NCBI RefSeq assembly: GCF_019355555.1
Contig: NZ_CP072141.1
Location: forward strand, 3,652,001 to 3,716,000
Source of the DNA: Rhizobium sp. L51/94
Lineage (GTDB): Bacteria; Pseudomonadota; Alphaproteobacteria; Rhizobiales; Rhizobiaceae
Length of the DNA: 64,000 bases
Direction: 5' to 3'
The notes under the pieces were generated by a model. That model had not been told where the DNA came from. It did no database searches and worked only from the letters and a program-made list of their open reading frames with translations. Positions 61,304 through 64,000 of the stretch are shown here, in pieces (the first letter of the stretch is position 1; each line of letters opens with the position of its first letter). The translations under genes were made by a program, and so were the position numbers.

Positions 61304-61954
61304 TCGTTGGGCCATAGGCTGCATGGCCCCTGCCTCCCCGGCCCCCTTCGCCTCGCATCTCCCCGGTTCAGTTTCGCGCGTGGCCTTCTCAAAGCCTGAT
61401 GCCGCTCGTCATTTATTGAAAAGAGATATGCTTAACAAAACAGCTACTCAGGGATGTATTGCAGATCAGGATCGGAAAAATCATCGCACACTAACCATCT
61501 CCAAGTATAAGAATAAACTCTATGCTTTCTCCGAGTTAAGATTGTAATTGACTAATTTCAATTATAGAGATCTAGAGCGAATCAATAGCGCATTTGAAGG
61601 TGCTAAAGCCGGGTTATTCCGGCCGTTAAATGAAAATTTACAAGTTCTCCAATACATAGTTGTATATCGCGGCACTGCTAATGAAGAATCAGTGCCTTCG
61701 ATTGTGTGAAAACAGATTCCGGATTGGCACTGCTGCTATTGCATAGTGTTTTATTCCGTGGCGTGGGGATCAGAGCTGTAACGGCTTTTGACGCATGATG
61801 CTCTCCTAACGTGTTGGCTTATACGAGCCATGTTCTGCGTAACATCTATTTCTCCTGACGAATCCCGATGGCTGATGCTCATGACGGCAATCACGCCTGT
61901 TAGACGGTGGGAGAACGATGTCTTGCATTCCGTTAACCCGAGGGGCACGTTTCC
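61304..61954. other. Gene-poor, partly AT-rich region between tRNA-Val and the repeat-protein gene
   Basis: About 650 bp, notably A+T-rich from about 61400 to 61760. No frame longer than 75 codons looks coding. I see no IS, no integrase and no copy of the tRNA 3' end. It probably holds the promoter of the giant repeat gene; AGGGG at 61941-61945 is its ribosome-binding site. Confidence 0.6.
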
Positions 61955-64000
61955 ATGACTTCCATCATTTCTTCCTTGTCAGCCACGCAGATCCAGAATC
62001 TTTCCACAGCCACGATAGCGAGCCTGAAAACCGCCGACATCGCAGCGCTGAACTCGACCCAGATCAAGGCCTTGAGCTCCACCCAGCTCGGCGCCATCAC
62101 CACAGACGACATGCAGGCCTTCAGCTCGACGCAGCTGGGCAGCATTTCGGCAGCTGCCGTCGTCGGCCTTAGCGCCGCCCAGCTCGGCATTCTCTCCTCC
62201 GTGCAGGAAGCCGGACTGAGCTCGACCGCGATCGCCGCGCTGACAACCCAGCAGGTCGCCGATCTAACCACCAGCAACGCCGTCGCGCTGACCTACGGGC
62301 AGATTGCGGCACTCGGCACGAAGATCTCGGCTCTGACCACCGATGACGTCGCTCTGCTCTCGACCGGCCAGATCAGCGCAATGACGACCGCCCAGGTCGG
62401 CGCCCTCACCTCCGACCAGCTTGGTGCCCTGACGACGACCGAAGTCGCCGCGCTGAGCACAAAGCAGATCGCAGCCCTCGAATCGAATGACATCGCAGCA
62501 CTCTCGTCGGATAACATCCTGGCCCTCTCCAGCGGCGCACTTGCTGCCATCACCACCAAGGCTCTCGCCGGCCTGTCCAGCGCCAATCTCGCCCTGCTCA
62601 GCTCCGACAAGATCGGTGCCCTGACGAGCGGCCAGATGGCAGCCCTCAGCACCGACCAGATCGCAGCACTCACCACCGACCAGACGCCTGGCCTGAAGAG
62701 CTCGCAGATCGCAGCCCTCTCGACCAAGCAGATCGTCGCACTTTCCACCGGTGATATCGCTCTGCTGACGACCAGCCAGATCGGCGCGCTCACCACAGCC
62801 CAGGTTGGCGCTCTGACCTCCGACCAGCTCGCCGCCCTGACGACAACGGAAGTTTCCGCCCTCAGCAGCAAGCAGATCGCCGCCCTGGACTCCAGCGACA
62901 TCGCGGCCCTCTCTTCCGACGATATCCTCGCCCTCTCGACTGGCTCTCTCGCTGCTATCACCACCAAGGCCATTGCCGGTCTTGCCAGCGCCAACCTCGC
63001 TCTCCTTAGCTCCGACAAGATCGGTGCCCTGACAAGCGGTCAGATGGCAGCCCTCAGCACCGACCAGATCGCTGCCCTGACCACCGACCAGACCCCTGGC
63101 CTGAAGAGCTCGCAGATCGCAGCCCTTTCGACCAAGCAGATCGTCGCACTCTCCACCGGTGACATCGCTCTCCTCACCACCAGCCAGATCGGTGCCCTGA
63201 CATCGGCTCAGGTCGGCGCCCTCACCTCCGACCAGCTTGGTGCCCTGACGACGACCGAAGTCGCCGCCCTCAGCAGCAAACAGGTCGCAGCGCTGGAATC
63301 GAACGACGTCGCAGCCCTCTCCTCGGATAACATCCTTGCCCTTTCCAGCGGCGCACTTGCTGCCATCACCACCAAGGCCATTGCCGGTCTTGCCAGCGGC
63401 AACCTCGCCCTCCTCAGCTCCGACAAGATCGGTGCCCTGACGAGCGGCCAGATGGCAGCCCTCAGCACCGACCAGATCGCAGCACTCACCACCGACCAGA
63501 CGCCTGGCCTGAAGAGCTCGCAGATCGCAGCCCTCTCGACCAAGCAGATCGTCGCACTTTCCACCGGTGATATCGCTCTGCTGACGACCAGCCAGATCGG
63601 CGCGCTCACCACAGCCCAGGTTGGCGCTCTGACCTCCGACCAGCTCGCCGCCCTGACGACAACGGAAGTTTCCGCCCTCAGCAGCAAGCAGATCGCCGCC
63701 CTGGACTCCAGCGACATCGCGGCCCTCTCTTCCGACGATATCCTCGCCCTCTCGACTGGCTCTCTCGCTGCTATCACCACCAAGGCCATTGCCGGTCTTG
63801 CCAGCGCCAACCTCGCTCTCCTTAGCTCCGACAAGATCGGTGCCCTGACAAGCGGTCAGATGGCAGCCCTCAGCACCGACCAGATCGCTGCCCTGACCAC
63901 CGACCAGACCCCTGGCCTGAAGAGCTCGCAGATCGCAGCCCTTTCGACCAAGCAGATCGTCGCACTCTCCACCGGTGACATCGCTCTCCTCACCACCAGC
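61955..64000 (+). CDS. Giant octapeptide-repeat protein (3' end outside window)
   Basis: ATG at 61955 starts an open frame of at least 682 codons that continues past the window. From about residue 8 on it consists of 8-residue units with the consensus S/T-T-x-Q/D-I-x-A-L. Examples are STDQIAAL, TTSQIGAL, SSDKIGAL and TSGQMAAL. The first octads vary; from about residue 219 (base 62611) 17 octads form a 136-residue, 408-bp superrepeat present at 62611, 63019, 63427 and 63835. Alternate copies are identical, giving an 816-bp unit. No N-terminal signal peptide is seen. This suits a type I-secreted adhesin or surface protein with the signal at the far C-terminus, but that is inference. Confidence 0.9.
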   Translation, partial: MTSIISSLSATQIQNLSTATIASLKTADIAALNSTQIKALSSTQLGAITTDDMQAFSSTQLGSISAAAVVGLSAAQLGILSSVQEAGLSSTAIAALTTQQVADLTTSNAVALTYGQIAALGTKISALTTDDVALLSTGQISAMTTAQVGALTSDQLGALTTTEVAALSTKQIAALESNDIAALSSDNILALSSGALAAITTKALAGLSSANLALLSSDKIGALTSGQMAALSTDQIAALTTDQTPGLKSSQIAALSTKQIVALSTGDIALLTTSQIGALTTAQVGALTSDQLAALTTTEVSALSSKQIAALDSSDIAALSSDDILALSTGSLAAITTKAIAGLASANLALLSSDKIGALTSGQMAALSTDQIAALTTDQTPGLKSSQIAALSTKQIVALSTGDIALLTTSQIGALTSAQVGALTSDQLGALTTTEVAALSSKQVAALESNDVAALSSDNILALSSGALAAITTKAIAGLASGNLALLSSDKIGALTSGQMAALSTDQIAALTTDQTPGLKSSQIAALSTKQIVALSTGDIALLTTSQIGALTTAQVGALTSDQLAALTTTEVSALSSKQIAALDSSDIAALSSDDILALSTGSLAAITTKAIAGLASANLALLSSDKIGALTSGQMAALSTDQIAALTTDQTPGLKSSQIAALSTKQIVALSTGDIALLTTS
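62611..64000 (+). repeat. 408/816-bp tandem superrepeats within the giant protein gene
   Basis: The sequence GATCGGTGCC marks unit starts at 62611, 63019, 63427 and 63835, exactly 408 bp apart. Units 1 and 3 read the same base for base by eye over 408 bp; units 2 and 4 match as far as the window goes but differ from 1 and 3 at many silent positions. Nested within is the 24-bp octad repeat. The two-step pattern shows a duplication of an already duplicated block. Confidence 0.95.

Noticed and set aside
62293..63834. Long leftward open frames (62293-63018 and 63208-63834) sharing an identical N-terminal sequence
   Set aside because: They are mirror frames of the octapeptide repeat gene; the repetition of the sense strand makes the antisense frames repeat too, and they lack a good ribosome-binding site.
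62611..64000. CRISPR-like or satellite array
   Set aside because: The periodicity is 24 bp inside an intact reading frame with silent variation; there are no unique spacers and no cas genes.

Overview
The window reads as a chromosomal segment of a rhizobium-type alphaproteobacterium (Rhizobiaceae: Rhizobium, Agrobacterium, Sinorhizobium or a close relative). Supporting markers are a Brucella-type Omp10 lipoprotein, the purE-purK-rpmJ block flanked by small YdcH-like (DUF465) genes, homospermidine synthase, GapR (DUF2312), CpdR, DUF1036 next to pyruvate kinase, an MmgR/suhB-type sRNA, and a ROSE RNA thermometer in front of an Hsp20 gene. The DNA is GC-rich with tightly packed, mostly housekeeping genes. 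No transposase, phage gene or CRISPR array was seen.

Layout. 1-2.7 kb: a chemotaxis fringe (CheY-like and STAS proteins, divergent MCP-like coiled-coil protein). 2.8-7.4 kb: a Sel1 lipoprotein-like gene, a ThiE-like gene, a probable 6S RNA, two divergent YdcH-like genes, purEK and rpmJ. 7.5-12.7 kb: a TPR protein, an alpha/beta hydrolase, then a LysR-controlled tautomerase-cupin-DUF4865 operon followed by a threonine dehydratase-like gene. 12.8-16.7 kb: a sorbosone dehydrogenase-like lipoprotein with a DUF2231 membrane partner, omp10 and hss. 16.9-21.1 kb: an NTF2-like gene, a parDE-type toxin-antitoxin pair, a YciI gene, a frameshifted diguanylate cyclase and pabBC. 21.2-30.7 kb: pepF, an NtrC-type regulator, a DUF882 envelope protein, gapR, DUF1244, an N-formylglutamate amidohydrolase, DUF1036 and pyk. 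30.9-39 kb: a 5'-nucleotidase/LysM protein, hemH, a LysR/DoxX pair, the queCDE operon behind a preQ1-I riboswitch, and an SPFH/NfeD pair. 39-45.9 kb: envelope and polysaccharide genes (kdsD, an outer-membrane barrel, galU, a lytic transglycosylase, a DUF459 SGNH protein) and a nucleoside deoxyribosyltransferase-like gene. 46-52.9 kb: gltB and gltD, separated by a vapBC toxin-antitoxin module. 53-61.3 kb: ltaE, a rhizobial palindromic repeat, a LysR/transporter pair, hsp20 with ROSE, a candidate 32-residue protein gene, a lysophospholipase-like hydrolase, hisN, MmgR, a second N-formylglutamate amidohydrolase, cpdR and tRNA-Val(GAC).

The right end differs from the rest. After tRNA-Val comes about 650 bp of partly AT-rich, gene-poor DNA. 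Then an open reading frame starts at 61955 and runs off the window. It is built almost entirely of 8-residue repeats arranged in 408-bp and 816-bp higher-order units. This giant repeat protein, beside a tRNA that could serve as an integration site, is the most unusual object here.

RNA-level regulation is well represented: 6S RNA (probable), preQ1-I riboswitch, ROSE thermometer, MmgR sRNA, and a hairpin touching the hss ribosome-binding site. Several perfect inverted repeats in divergent promoter regions look like operators for unidentified regulators.
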